47,384 nt of DNA from Candidatus Heimdallarchaeota archaeon (GCA_020353515.1 CP070695.1:1-47384); one strand, 5' to 3'; positions 34,180 to 43,822 are shown, counted from the first letter of the stretch. The notes: generated by a model not told the origin, from the sequence alone. A program made the numbers and translations.

Positions 34180-35451
34180 TCAAAATTCTTTTTCTAAGGT
34201 CTCTAGCAAGTCTAAAGCCATAAAGACACCCAATTCTCCTTTGAGATCATCTTCACTCGTCCATTGACGGGCGAGATTCCGAATCTCTTCAATAATATTC
34301 CGTGTTTGCATCCTTTTTTGACCAATATCCATCAGTACTGACTGTCCTATTTCTAACACTCTTTGAATGTCTTTATTAAAATTAACGATCAACGTTCGTC
34401 TATCAGCTTTCCCTTCTGCCGTTTCAGAATAATTTAACATAATTTCGGATGTATTGAGACTATTAGATTCATCAATACAACTGACGTCGCGAATTATGCC
34501 CTTTAATCCCCTTATTACCATTACTGGATCCTTTCCCACTTCTTTTGAGATGTGTTGATCTGCTTTTTCTCTTCCCAGTAAATCGGTAACTAGCTGTTGA
34601 AGCATTCCTAGATTATCAAAACCTGTACCTATTAATTCTCCTGTTGAGATCCCTGCTTTCTCCTCTAAGTTTTGAATTCTGTTGAGAAAACCAGTTGTAC
34701 TAATAATCACTTCTTCTAATTTACTCGAAAAGTTAGATATTTTGGTATTTGTCCCCTCGAAGTTAGTTTCGACATTAGTAACACGTGTATTTAAACCATC
34801 AAACTTTGACTCAATTTCATCGATAGTCTTTCTAAAGGAATCATCCATTACTTGATTTAACTTTTCTTCTGTTGTTGTTTTATATTCAATGAACCCTTCT
34901 TCCAATTTTTGGAGAGATTCATTATTTTTTTCTAAATTACTCTTTAAAGCGTCTAAGGAAGGGGATATATTTCGATAATTGGTTTGGATTTCGGTTAATT
35001 TCGATTCTTGAGATTCTTTCAATTCTTGGAATGTATTATTCACCCTCACAATCTCTTCTTCTAAAGCTGTCAGCTTTGATAAATCTTGATCAACTGTGCT
35101 TAGCTTAGATTGTACACTCGTAATTGCTTCATTAATTGGATTGAGTAAGCTTTCCTGTTTTGTAGTTTGATCATTAAGAGATTGCTGTAATCCTGACATG
35201 TTTTGCTTAATCTCATGGATTTCCTGAGAAAGGGGATTTAATTCCTGAATCGTGGTCTTTAATTCCTCCAAAATTTTTTCTGTTTCATAAAATTTGGAGC
35301 TATACTCCTCAAAAGCCTGAATAGTTGAATCTAAATTGCTTAATTTTTGGTTAACATAAAGAACTTCACTTTTCAAGGTTCTAATACTATTGAAAACAAT
35401 TTCTAGAGAAGCTTTGACTTCAGTTAATTTTTCTCCTGCTTCTTCACTCAA
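34180..35451 (-). CDS. Long coiled-coil protein
   Basis: A 423-aa protein that is coiled coil from ~5 to ~270, with heptad repeats rich in Leu, Ile, Glu, Lys and Gln (LTEVKASLEIVFNSIRTLKS). The C-terminal ~150 residues are globular and helical (~300-423: KDPVMVIRGLKGIIRDVS). No signal or transmembrane segment. TTG start with GGAGG ~8 bases upstream. The family is not recognised; Asgard and other archaea encode many such scaffolds. It converges on mrp. Confidence 0.65.
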   Translation of the reverse strand: MSEEAGEKLTEVKASLEIVFNSIRTLKSEVLYVNQKLSNLDSTIQAFEEYSSKFYETEKILEELKTTIQELNPLSQEIHEIKQNMSGLQQSLNDQTTKQESLLNPINEAITSVQSKLSTVDQDLSKLTALEEEIVRVNNTFQELKESQESKLTEIQTNYRNISPSLDALKSNLEKNNESLQKLEEGFIEYKTTTEEKLNQVMDDSFRKTIDEIESKFDGLNTRVTNVETNFEGTNTKISNFSSKLEEVIISTTGFLNRIQNLEEKAGISTGELIGTGFDNLGMLQQLVTDLLGREKADQHISKEVGKDPVMVIRGLKGIIRDVSCIDESNSLNTSEIMLNYSETAEGKADRRTLIVNFNKDIQRVLEIGQSVLMDIGQKRMQTRNIIEEIRNLARQWTSEDDLKGELGVFMALDLLETLEKEF

Positions 35452-35675
35452 AATAATACCTCCAGAGGATATAAGTAAGAATGATAATCTATTTTACTAT
35501 CTAGGTTCAGATTTTATATAAAAATGTTCCACTATATAAGGTAGAATTCATGAATTATGGAAGTACAAAAGGTAAGGTTTTGTTTGTTACTAGATTTTCA
35601 CAAAAAATTGAACATAACTCTTTTATTTGCGTATAAAGAAGTGGCTTTACTCGACAAATTTTCTCTAGGTGAAAA

Positions 35676-37043
35676 ATGATGACTCAACCAGTAATGTTTT
35701 CTGCAAGTCGGTTTCAAAAGTTTGCCTATTCAATTGCAACTTTCGGAAACGCATTGATTGGTGCTGTTTTTACTGTATTTACGTTCTTTTACTATAAAAA
35801 CGTAGTTTTTGAACCAACTTTTTTTGAGGCTAATGAAGCAATCATCAGCACGCTACTTGGGACATCTTTAGCAATCGGGTGGTGGGTACAAGCAATAATG
35901 AATCCAGTAGCAGGATGGTTTTCAGATAAAACGGTCTCATCACGTTTTGGACGTCGAAAACCATGGTTAATTTTGGGTTCTCCTGTCATCGCTTTGAGTT
36001 TTATTGCAATATACTTGGTTCCTACCAATGTAACAGATTTATTTTTCCCAATTATTTGGTTGGCTGTCTTCGTAGCGATTTATAACGGGGCTTATGCTGC
36101 CACAGTATGTGTGTACTTATCAATTATCCCTGAAATCTGTCCCACTCCTGAAGAACGGACAAATATTTCCACCTATCGTCAAGGATTTTATCTCGTAGGA
36201 ACAATTCTTGGTGCCATAATTGGAGCACTACTCGAAGACATGGCTTTTATGATTTCTATCGTACTTGCATTACTCTTTCTAATCTTCTTCTATATTGCTG
36301 CTTTTGGTATAAAAGAACCACCAGAAGTCCCCGAAACCCCTACATTTGGTATAATTGAAGCATTGCGAGTAACATTCAGAAACAAACCTTTTTTACCCTA
36401 TCTTGGTTATTCCATATTTATGACTGCCTTCCAATCAATGTTAATAACCATGCTGCCAGATTTTGGGAGACATGTGGTATATAAAGGTGAGGATAATATA
36501 ATATCCTCCTTCCTTCCTGGTGCGTTTGTAATTACTGGGATAATAGCTGTTGTTCCAGCAATGTATTGGATTAACAAAGTGGGTAAAAAGAAAGCAGCTT
36601 TAAATGCAATGCTTGCAGCTGCAATAATTACTATACTACTTGCAACTGTGGGATTAATTCCCGGTTTTGAATTGCTTCATACGCTTGCGATCGTCTTACT
36701 TCTAGGTATTCCAGCAGCTCCCTTGTTAATTCTTCCTGACTCAATCATATCTGACATCACGGATTATGATGAACAGGTGACTGGAACTCGACGAGAAGCA
36801 ATGCATTTTGCAGCCCAAGGCTTGTTAACTCGTTTCGCAGGGGGTGTTGCCATTCAACTAATGGGGATCATTTTAGGAGTGTTTGGCGCAACATACTCTG
36901 CTGCAAAACCATTCAATGGAACACTTGGGTTGTTGCTAATAGGTCCAGTCGCTGCAGTCTGTGCTATCATAGGATTTATAATCTTTCGTTCTTATCCAGA
37001 AAAAGATGTTTTAGCCGCCTCTGCAAAGAAAGTACAAGCTTAA
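35676..37043 (+). CDS. GPH/MFS-type sugar-cation symporter
   Basis: A 455-aa polytopic membrane protein with ~12 hydrophobic segments. The MFS motif between helices 2 and 3 is visible as GWFSDKTVSSRFGRRKPWLILGSP, typical of the GPH (glycoside-pentoside-hexuronide) family. It probably imports oligosaccharides or glycosides with a cation. The GH13 glucosidase is ~12 kb away, so a joint role is only a guess. Two tandem ATGs; AGGTG lies just upstream. Confidence 0.85.
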   Translation: MMTQPVMFSASRFQKFAYSIATFGNALIGAVFTVFTFFYYKNVVFEPTFFEANEAIISTLLGTSLAIGWWVQAIMNPVAGWFSDKTVSSRFGRRKPWLILGSPVIALSFIAIYLVPTNVTDLFFPIIWLAVFVAIYNGAYAATVCVYLSIIPEICPTPEERTNISTYRQGFYLVGTILGAIIGALLEDMAFMISIVLALLFLIFFYIAAFGIKEPPEVPETPTFGIIEALRVTFRNKPFLPYLGYSIFMTAFQSMLITMLPDFGRHVVYKGEDNIISSFLPGAFVITGIIAVVPAMYWINKVGKKKAALNAMLAAAIITILLATVGLIPGFELLHTLAIVLLLGIPAAPLLILPDSIISDITDYDEQVTGTRREAMHFAAQGLLTRFAGGVAIQLMGIILGVFGATYSAAKPFNGTLGLLLIGPVAAVCAIIGFIIFRSYPEKDVLAASAKKVQA

Positions 37044-37070
37044 TACTTTCTTCTCCTCTCTCTCCTTTTT

Positions 37071-38216
37071 TTAATACATATTCCAATCTGTGATTTTGGG
37101 ATATTGTTCTTTCTCACCGTATTCGTAACTATCATACAGTTTCCCCCAATCTGTCTCTTGAAACTTCTTTATTTTTCTTTTTCCGATGAATCTATACCAA
37201 AACCAATCATGATAGATACTCGATCCTGCAATCAATAGTTTGAAGATCGGTGTGTGGAAAAAAAGCCAGTGAAAGGGCTTCAAAGGACGATAGCGGTAGG
37301 TAGTATTTCTTAACCTTTGATCCCACTTTACGACAAGGCTTCTTTTTACTGTGAAATTAAGATTCATATTTCGTACTTCTTCTGCATCTAATCCTACAAT
37401 GTCAATCTGATCTACATCTCCAATACCGAGACCTTGATCATGAGCCATTTTGATATATTTAATAGTAAGAGGATCAATACCCATTAGCTTAGCAGAAAGA
37501 GCATCAATCGCAACTTGGTCTTCACTAGCGAGGAGGAGATTAGTGTAAACAGGTTCCATAACTCGTGGGCCGGCTCCATCTCCAGCTACAGTACCATCCA
37601 TCACAGCTAACATTCCAGGATGTATCTCTTTTTGGATCGCCAATAAATCTACTAAAATTCCATCAATAATGCGATGAGAATGATGCCTATACTTGGGAAT
37701 TAAGCCTCCAAAGGCATTCTTTATCGCTCCCGTTGTGACAGTGTGTCCATGAACCTTTAATGTTGGTAAATGGATAATATTACTGTTCATAAAGACTTCA
37801 GGAATGATAATATTATCTTTAAATAATTCTCTCATCCAAGGGACGTCCCCCTTCGGATCATATTTTATCCACTTCTCATCTGTTAAAGGACGGTATTGTG
37901 TTTCATATTTTTTGAAAATTGGTAGCCATTTGTTGCCGTAAGCTCCTTTATATGGATGTGTTACAACTGTTTGATTTTCTGTTGGTATGATTTTCCCTGG
38001 GTAGAATCCATCCTCTATTAGTTTATTCAGTACTCCATCCAATTGGTAAACAGGGGTGGAACAAGCAGGATAAAACAGGGACCATGATAAATTAATCTTA
38101 ACGATAGTTTCTAACTCTTTTTTAATGAATGATCGATAATCAATGAGCTCTAAGATTCTTGTATAGTCATCAATGACTGTTTGTGGTTGTGTCTGTATAA
38201 TTGCAACCTTGGACAT
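37071..38216 (-). CDS. DUF362 domain protein
   Basis: A 381-aa protein matching DUF362: KINLSW near 41-47, HLPTLKVHGHTVTTGAIKNAFGGL at ~165-190, DGTVAGDGAGPR at ~215-227 and DALSAKLMGIDPLTIKYIK at ~250. Many DUF362 proteins also carry a ferredoxin domain; this one does not and has few Cys. The biochemical role of the family is not clear. A GTG one codon upstream is also possible. It lies downstream of the surface-protein remnant on the same strand. Confidence 0.85.
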   Translation of the reverse strand: MSKVAIIQTQPQTVIDDYTRILELIDYRSFIKKELETIVKINLSWSLFYPACSTPVYQLDGVLNKLIEDGFYPGKIIPTENQTVVTHPYKGAYGNKWLPIFKKYETQYRPLTDEKWIKYDPKGDVPWMRELFKDNIIIPEVFMNSNIIHLPTLKVHGHTVTTGAIKNAFGGLIPKYRHHSHRIIDGILVDLLAIQKEIHPGMLAVMDGTVAGDGAGPRVMEPVYTNLLLASEDQVAIDALSAKLMGIDPLTIKYIKMAHDQGLGIGDVDQIDIVGLDAEEVRNMNLNFTVKRSLVVKWDQRLRNTTYRYRPLKPFHWLFFHTPIFKLLIAGSSIYHDWFWYRFIGKRKIKKFQETDWGKLYDSYEYGEKEQYPKITDWNMY

Positions 38217-38327
38217 CACGGATCACGCTATTTTCTGCGATTAAAAACCAATGAAGTTTCATATGGCTTGCTAGAAATAAGTTTTGATGTTAAGTTCGGT
38301 ACAAGAAAAAGAATAATGTAATACCGA

Positions 38328-38675
38328 TTAAGCTTGTTTCCTTCGTTTCACATAAATTACTAGGGTTGAAAATACAATAAAATGTAGAAGAGATTCAAAT
38401 CCGAAAGTTACGAATAAGGAACTTACTCCAGAAGAGATTGTAGATTCACTTGACTTACTTGTAGAATCTGATGACCTAGAAAATGGTTTATCTTTCGTCC
38501 AGAGAACTTCAATCCAATAATCATGTTCCGCAGGATTCCAATTGAGAAAATTCAAAGAATAAACATAATACTTGGCTTCTTCCCGAGGCATCGCATCAAG
38601 ATAACCCGCAATGTAAGAATCATCACAGATATCCTTAGGGATCCAGAATTCGCAAAAAACTGACTCTAAAGGGTA
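38328..38675 (-). pseudogene. Remnant of a surface protein: C-terminal domain, Ser-rich stalk, anchor
   Basis: The frame is open from a TAA at 38676-38678 and has no ATG/GTG/TTG before ATG 38591. The 115 codons read as the end of an extracellular beta domain (WIPKDICDDSYIAGYLDA, then YYVYSLNFLNWNPAEHDYWIEVLW), a Ser/Thr-rich stalk (SRSSDSTSKSSESTISS) and a C-terminal anchor (GFESLLHFIVFSTLVIYVKRRKQ: Gly-Phe-Glu, one helix, basic end). This stalk-anchor layout is typical of archaeal surface proteins. The N-terminal part and signal peptide are missing, so it is most likely a truncated gene. From ATG 38591 it could still make an 87-aa anchored peptide. Confidence 0.5.
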
Positions 38676-38698
38676 TTACATATTTAACTTAGGACTTA

Positions 38699-40225
38699 TT
38701 AAGAAAATTGTTTAAGCTTATATGCAAGTAAATCCCGTGGGATATTTTGATTACTATGCTGTAGTATGTCTAGAAGCTTAGGATAACTAATTTCTCTGAA
38801 TAATTTCTTTAAATCGAGTTGTTGTAAAACCTGCTTTGTAATGGGTCTTTTTGCGTCCCAATAGATGAAAGAATGATAAAATTCGTGGGTAATGGGATGA
38901 TCCAATAAGGAAAGCAGAATTGCTGCTTCCTCGTGCGATTTTGCTGGAAGGAAGTAACAAGTGTCATCTAATACAACAGGTTTTCCCTCAAATGGTTTGA
39001 TTAATCTGAATTTCAACTCTTTATAAAAACCAGAAATAGCAACCTTCCATGATGAAAATGTGTAACTTCCGACCCCAAAAACTGAAAATTGAGGGCGATT
39101 CTGATATATGCTGCTTGCTCTGTTCAAAAGAAAATGGGCATATTTCTTTAAATATTCCCATGTTAATGGAGCGTTCTGTTGGATAGAAGAGGTATCTTCC
39201 CCTATCGACTTTTGTGTAACAATCATCCGCCGATTGATATTTTTGATTCTGTTATTCGCCAAATCTGAGCTCTTAAGCATCGGATAGAGGTAATTGTCTT
39301 CTAATGAAACAAGTTCCCCAAAGCCATTAAGAAACCCATTCTCTTGCTTTAATAGTTCCATTACTCTTGTACAATCATGTTTAATGCCTGAACGCCAAAT
39401 ATGAGTATTATTCCCTATTAAATGTCTCCACTTTTTATATAATGGTATATTTGCTACCATTCTCTCATCAATGTAACCAATCTCTTGGATTGGAATGTTT
39501 GAATCAAAGCTCTCATAAATGTGGCAGGTATAATTGAACGATGCAGGTTTTACGTGACATATGAATAAGCATGCATCAACTGAGGCTCCAAAATACTCTT
39601 TAGCATCAATAAGAATTACTTTGGACGAAAAGACAGAGATTTTTTCTTTTTTCGCGTAGATTAACACTTTCCGTGCAACTGCAACTTTACAAAGCATTGC
39701 AAGAATACCTGAATGTCCATTCAGAGCTTTTAAGAGTTCTATTATCATCCATTCTGAGATATCAAAATTACTTTTACCAGTTTTCGTATCCAAACCTTGA
39801 AAACCATGAATATTACTCTTTATCGGGATATTGGCACCGCCCAATATAGTAATTTCTGATGAAGTGACCCATGGAGGATTCCCGATAATTAAAATTGGTT
39901 TGGTTAATCCCTCGACTTCTTTTTGCCAATCCAACTCAAAAAAATTACCTTGACGGAGTTCAACTTTTCCTGATTTCTTTATTTGGGATAATTTTTCAGA
40001 AACCAAGTTTAAGTAATTGGAATTAATGTCTATTCCAATAATTCTTGCTTCTGAGAATGTATCTAAGCATGTGAAAATAAATGAACCTGTACCGCAAGTT
40101 GGTTCAATGATAGAAGCAGGAAAGAAGCCTAATTGTTTCAAATGACAGGTTATTTTACTTGACAACTCATTAGGAGTTTGAAAATCCCCAAATTCTCTCC
40201 TTCTCTGTTTATTCACTTCTATCAT
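38699..40225 (-). CDS. N6-adenine-type DNA methyltransferase (Eco57I-like)
   Basis: A 508-aa class I methyltransferase. Motif I is EPTCGTGSF at 41-49 (SAM binding) and the catalytic motif IV NPPW at 116-119, together the gamma-class N6-adenine signature. The N-terminal GDFQTPNELSSKI is the usual start of Eco57I/N6_Mtase enzymes. The C-terminal ~300 residues would be the target-recognition part. A TTG at 40261 would add 12 residues; I prefer ATG 40225 because the family begins there. No restriction gene is adjacent, so it may be an orphan or the modification half of a type IIG-like system. It follows the MBL-SAP gene closely. Confidence 0.85.
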   Translation of the reverse strand: MIEVNKQRRREFGDFQTPNELSSKITCHLKQLGFFPASIIEPTCGTGSFIFTCLDTFSEARIIGIDINSNYLNLVSEKLSQIKKSGKVELRQGNFFELDWQKEVEGLTKPILIIGNPPWVTSSEITILGGANIPIKSNIHGFQGLDTKTGKSNFDISEWMIIELLKALNGHSGILAMLCKVAVARKVLIYAKKEKISVFSSKVILIDAKEYFGASVDACLFICHVKPASFNYTCHIYESFDSNIPIQEIGYIDERMVANIPLYKKWRHLIGNNTHIWRSGIKHDCTRVMELLKQENGFLNGFGELVSLEDNYLYPMLKSSDLANNRIKNINRRMIVTQKSIGEDTSSIQQNAPLTWEYLKKYAHFLLNRASSIYQNRPQFSVFGVGSYTFSSWKVAISGFYKELKFRLIKPFEGKPVVLDDTCYFLPAKSHEEAAILLSLLDHPITHEFYHSFIYWDAKRPITKQVLQQLDLKKLFREISYPKLLDILQHSNQNIPRDLLAYKLKQFS

Positions 40226-40277
40226 CTGAAAGGGGTTGGAATATCCAAACAAAAATATCAAAGGATATCTATCAAGA

Positions 40278-41201
40278 TTAACGCATTTCTATATAATTTA
40301 ATAATCCCTCTACTATTTTCTTTTTATTTCCACTAACCCTAATTCTCAAATGATTAGCTAGGACTTTTAATTCGTTTACCGTCATTTTTGATAGTAGAAT
40401 TTTATTTTGGTCACGAGATTTAGATTGAATTTCTTCTAGAATTCCGGGAATCTTATCTATTGTACTATAGAACGAAAGCCAATGAGGGAGAGTTCTTGAC
40501 CACCAGCGTGGATGAAATTCACCGTAATAATCAGTTATCTCAATTTCACTGGGTTTTAATTTCTCTTTAATCGCTATTTTGATACAACTTCGAAGTTTTT
40601 GCAAATTAGAGATGTGATTAGTGATTTTATCCCCAGTAAGAAATGGTCCGTGGCCTGGAACTATTTTAATAGGTTTCAGTGTTTTTATTTCATCTAAAGC
40701 ATTGAACCAGAGCTCGGGATTACAGGTTGGATCACCACCAAAAGGTGGAAATAGGTTTTCGAAAATTAGATCTCCAGCAAAAATGATTTTCTCTGCAGGA
40801 AAATGTACGAACATCGAACCAACGGTATGTCCCCCAGTATGGAATATTTTTACTTCATAACTCCCATCTTGGATTAAATGTTCATCTTTGATAAACAAAG
40901 CGTTCTGAAATCGACCTTTATCTGTCGGAGTATAGTCAGAGACAACAATATCAGCATCTTTAAACGCCTGTCTTCCACTAATATGATCTCCATGACAATG
41001 GGTTAATATCACGTATTTTATTGGGAGATTGTAATATTCTTCAAGCTTCTTACGAAAGGTTCTTCCGCCACTTAGGTTACCAGTTGAATCAATTGCGACA
41101 GCATAATTTTCTATAGCAATTCCTCCCACATTACCATGAGGCCTTTCTCCAATTACCATGAAAGAATATTCTGAAATTTTCACGAATTCACCAATCTCCA
41201 A
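40278..41201 (-). CDS. Metallo-beta-lactamase fold protein with C-terminal SAP domain
   Basis: A 307-aa protein. Residues 1-~200 are an MBL hydrolase with HCHGDH (68-73), H125 in HTGGHTVGS, D144 in FAGD and H184 in PGHGP, so the two-metal site is complete. Residues ~268-305 match a SAP motif (MTVNELKVLANHLRIRVSGNKKKIVEGLLNYI), a helix-turn-helix that binds DNA in eukaryotes. MBL plus SAP suggests a nucleic-acid-acting hydrolase, but MBL families are diverse and the substrate is unknown. TTG start with AGGT 8 bases upstream. It lies 52 bases before the DNA methyltransferase gene (ATG) on the same strand, so both may act on DNA. Confidence 0.85.
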   Translation of the reverse strand: MEIGEFVKISEYSFMVIGERPHGNVGGIAIENYAVAIDSTGNLSGGRTFRKKLEEYYNLPIKYVILTHCHGDHISGRQAFKDADIVVSDYTPTDKGRFQNALFIKDEHLIQDGSYEVKIFHTGGHTVGSMFVHFPAEKIIFAGDLIFENLFPPFGGDPTCNPELWFNALDEIKTLKPIKIVPGHGPFLTGDKITNHISNLQKLRSCIKIAIKEKLKPSEIEITDYYGEFHPRWWSRTLPHWLSFYSTIDKIPGILEEIQSKSRDQNKILLSKMTVNELKVLANHLRIRVSGNKKKIVEGLLNYIEMR

Positions 41202-41505
41202 TATAGATACCTCTAATCATGAATTATGTGAATTTATGAGATTGAGAAGGCATTTAACCTTCTACCTAATAAATATTTCTATAAAGGTAATTTGTTAAGA
41301 GATTATTGATAAAATACAAAAAGGAGGAGACTGCTTTGTTGGTTTAAAACTATTTCCTTTATGTTTCCATATAGTATCGCTCCTTAGTTATTGAGTACAT
41401 ACTCTGAACAATATCAAGGATAGACCAATTTTAATAAAAACTTCTTTGAGCGTAATATAACCATAATTCCATAATATCGGAGAAATAAAATGAGTACTGA
41501 TTGTT
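41202..41505. other. Intergenic region between divergent MBL-SAP and S10 genes
   Basis: 304 bases holding both promoters. TTTTAATAAAA near 41429 could be a TATA element. A 8-codon ORF (41490-41516) with its own GGAG overlaps the S10 start. Nothing else seen. Confidence 0.4.
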
Positions 41506-43005
41506 ATGTCGGATAAGGATAAGAATGATATAAAGATTCAGGTAAAAAGAGAGAAAAAACCAAAGATTCCAAAAGAAGAATTGGTAGAAACGAAACATTC
41601 TGCAATAATAAGCGATAAATCGGTTAGTTACACTGTTAATGTTGGAACAATGCTCATCAAAGAGGAAGAAGAAGAGAAAGAGCCTCAAGCGAAAGCAACG
41701 ATATTCTACATTGCTTATATACGTGATGATATTGAAAACAAAGAATCCCGACCAATTACTTTTTCTTTTAATGGAGGCCCAGGTTCTTCTTCAGTATGGC
41801 TACATTTAGGTGTTTTGGGTCCCCGTAGAGTTATTGCTGAAGAGAATGATAATCCCGTTCCACCTCCCTATCGTTTAGTCAATAATGAATATTCATTGCT
41901 AGATGTTACAGATCTAGTATTTATTGATCCAGTCAGTACTGGATATTCCCGAGCAGTTCCAGGTGAAAAAAACACGCAATTTCATGAGTATAAAAAGGAC
42001 ATTAACACCATAGGTGAGTTTATTCGGTTATACACCTCACGAATAAAACGCTGGAACTCTCCCAAATTCCTGATAGGTGAGAGTTATGGAACTACCCGTG
42101 CTGCAGGCTTAGCTGGATATTTACATGAGGATCTTGGCATGTTTTTGAATGGAATCATGCTTATTTCATGTATATTAAATTTTCAAACAGGTAGATTTAA
42201 TCCTGGAAATGATCTTCCAAATATACTTTTTCTCCCCACTTATTCTGCCACAGCATGGTATCACAAAAAACTTCCAGAGGAACTACAGGCAGATCTTCAT
42301 CAAACACTAAAAGAAGTAACTGCTTTCGCAATGAATGATTATACATTGGCATTAATGAAAGGTGATCAACTGAGCTCTGACGAAGAAGCTCAAATTATTA
42401 CTCAATTAGTCAGGTACACAGGTCTATCTGAAAAGTATGTCAGGGGAGCCAACCTTCGGATTAATATCCACAAATTTGTGAAAGAATTATTAAGAGAAGA
42501 GCATAGAACGGTAGGTAGATTGGATAGTCGATTTAAAGGGATAGATCGGGATGATACTGGGGCGGAAGTTGAATTTGATCCAAGTTACGCAGTCATTCAA
42601 GGGCCTTATACCGCAACACTAAACGATTATGTCCGTCGGGATCTCAACTTCGCAAGTGATCTTCCTTATGAGATTCTAGCACCTATCTATAAAACATGGA
42701 AATATGAGGACTATGATAATCAATATCTCAATGTAGGAGAAACCTTGAGACAAGCGATGAGTATGAACCCGTTTTTGAAAGTCTTTGTTGGAAATGGGTA
42801 TTACGACCTCGCTACTCCGTTTTTCGCCACAGAATATACCTTCAGTCATCTAGAATTGGATCCGAGTCTACGGAAGAATATTTCTATGGGTTTCTATGAG
42901 GCAGGCCACATGATGTATTTACATCCACCATCGCTGGCAAAGTTACGAGACGATTTGGTCAATTTCATCCAATCTGCTCTTCCCCTTACAGATATTTCGG
43001 AATAA
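41506..43005 (+). CDS. S10-family serine carboxypeptidase-like protein
   Basis: A 499-aa alpha/beta hydrolase. The oxyanion-hole motif NGGPGSSS is at 89-96. Catalytic Ser193 is in GESYG, Asp434 in GNGYYDLATP and His468 in EAGHMMYLH. The full triad in this order is that of S10 carboxypeptidases, which remove C-terminal residues at acid pH in eukaryotes; related bacterial proteins occur. There is no signal peptide. The N-terminus has a lysine-rich stretch (KREKKPKIPKEE). ATG start; an upstream 8-codon ORF overlaps it. The DUF169 gene follows after 37 bases. Confidence 0.88.
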   Translation: MSDKDKNDIKIQVKREKKPKIPKEELVETKHSAIISDKSVSYTVNVGTMLIKEEEEEKEPQAKATIFYIAYIRDDIENKESRPITFSFNGGPGSSSVWLHLGVLGPRRVIAEENDNPVPPPYRLVNNEYSLLDVTDLVFIDPVSTGYSRAVPGEKNTQFHEYKKDINTIGEFIRLYTSRIKRWNSPKFLIGESYGTTRAAGLAGYLHEDLGMFLNGIMLISCILNFQTGRFNPGNDLPNILFLPTYSATAWYHKKLPEELQADLHQTLKEVTAFAMNDYTLALMKGDQLSSDEEAQIITQLVRYTGLSEKYVRGANLRINIHKFVKELLREEHRTVGRLDSRFKGIDRDDTGAEVEFDPSYAVIQGPYTATLNDYVRRDLNFASDLPYEILAPIYKTWKYEDYDNQYLNVGETLRQAMSMNPFLKVFVGNGYYDLATPFFATEYTFSHLELDPSLRKNISMGFYEAGHMMYLHPPSLAKLRDDLVNFIQSALPLTDISE

Positions 43006-43008
43006 TTG

Positions 43009-43016
43009 TTTAAATA
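43009..43016 (+). promoter_or_regulatory. TATA-like element for DUF169 gene
   Basis: TTTAAATA, centred ~31 bases before ATG 43043, predicts a nearly leaderless transcript separate from the S10 gene, whose stop is 4 bases earlier. Confidence 0.35.
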
Positions 43017-43042
43017 TTGATAGTATATTGTAAATCAAAACG

Positions 43043-43822
43043 ATGTTGGAGATTATGGCAATTTTAACGCCCCGTGATATCGGGAGTAAGCTGAAACAAG
43101 CAGGTAGATTAAGCTCACAACCTTTATGCATTTATGGAACCGACACACCTCCAGCGGAATCTATTTCCTCTACAGAGATCAATAGATGTATAGCAAGAGT
43201 CATATTCACATTGGCAACGGATTCGACTCATTCAGGTGTCTATATCAGCGTGGATAAAAAGAAAAAGTGTTGTCCTGGGGGTCAAGCTTGGTTGGGATTT
43301 CAACCATTTATGCCCTACCTGAAACATTTCTTATCGTCTGGTTCTCCAGATTTCAGGAATGGTAGTGCAGAGTATCTGATTTCCGATCCCGACCTTGTAG
43401 AAAAGAGACTCAAGTCTATAGGAAAGGTCACTCCCCTTGATGAATTCATTATAATACAAAGGAGTGATCAGATTTTTGAACAACATCAACAAATAAAGGC
43501 GTTTTTATGTTTCGGAGAGGCTGAACAAATTAGAAATCTCTGTTCATTAATATATTTCCGTTCAGAAAAGTCCAGTGGGATACAGATTCCTTGGGGTCCT
43601 TCCTGTGCTTCATTTATTAGTTATCCTACTGGAATGATCAAATTCAACCAACAAGAATGTGCAATCCTTGGCCCTACGGATCCTACTGGTAATTTTTGGT
43701 TTCCTCATAGTTTTATGTCAATGGGGGTTCCATTTAATATTGCTAGGCAAATGGCTGAAGATTTGGATTCCTCCTTCATTATTCAAAGACCGAAGGTTGC
43801 ATATCCCGTAAGAAAATCGTGA
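43043..43822 (+). CDS. DUF169 family protein
   Basis: A 259-aa protein. Residues ~190-205 carry the DUF169 signature IPWGPSCASFISYP and the end matches GPTDPTGNFWFP...MGVPFNIARQMAED. The N-terminal half has a CCPGGQAWLGF motif. DUF169 proteins occur in archaea and anaerobic bacteria and have no settled function; a metal or cofactor role has been suggested from the Cys residues. ATG 43043, or in-frame ATG 43055. It is preceded by a TATA-like element. Confidence 0.85.
   Translation: MLEIMAILTPRDIGSKLKQAGRLSSQPLCIYGTDTPPAESISSTEINRCIARVIFTLATDSTHSGVYISVDKKKKCCPGGQAWLGFQPFMPYLKHFLSSGSPDFRNGSAEYLISDPDLVEKRLKSIGKVTPLDEFIIIQRSDQIFEQHQQIKAFLCFGEAEQIRNLCSLIYFRSEKSSGIQIPWGPSCASFISYPTGMIKFNQQECAILGPTDPTGNFWFPHSFMSMGVPFNIARQMAEDLDSSFIIQRPKVAYPVRKS

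Noticed and set aside
38328..38591. Ordinary 87-aa gene starting at ATG 38591
   Set aside because: The frame continues upstream for 28 protein-like codons without a start and the ATG falls inside a beta-domain-like stretch, so a truncated larger gene fits better.
21933..43822. A single sugar-use island (GH13, TIM isomerase, GPH transporter)
   Set aside because: The genes are spread over more than 15 kb with unrelated genes between them and no shared regulatory site was seen.
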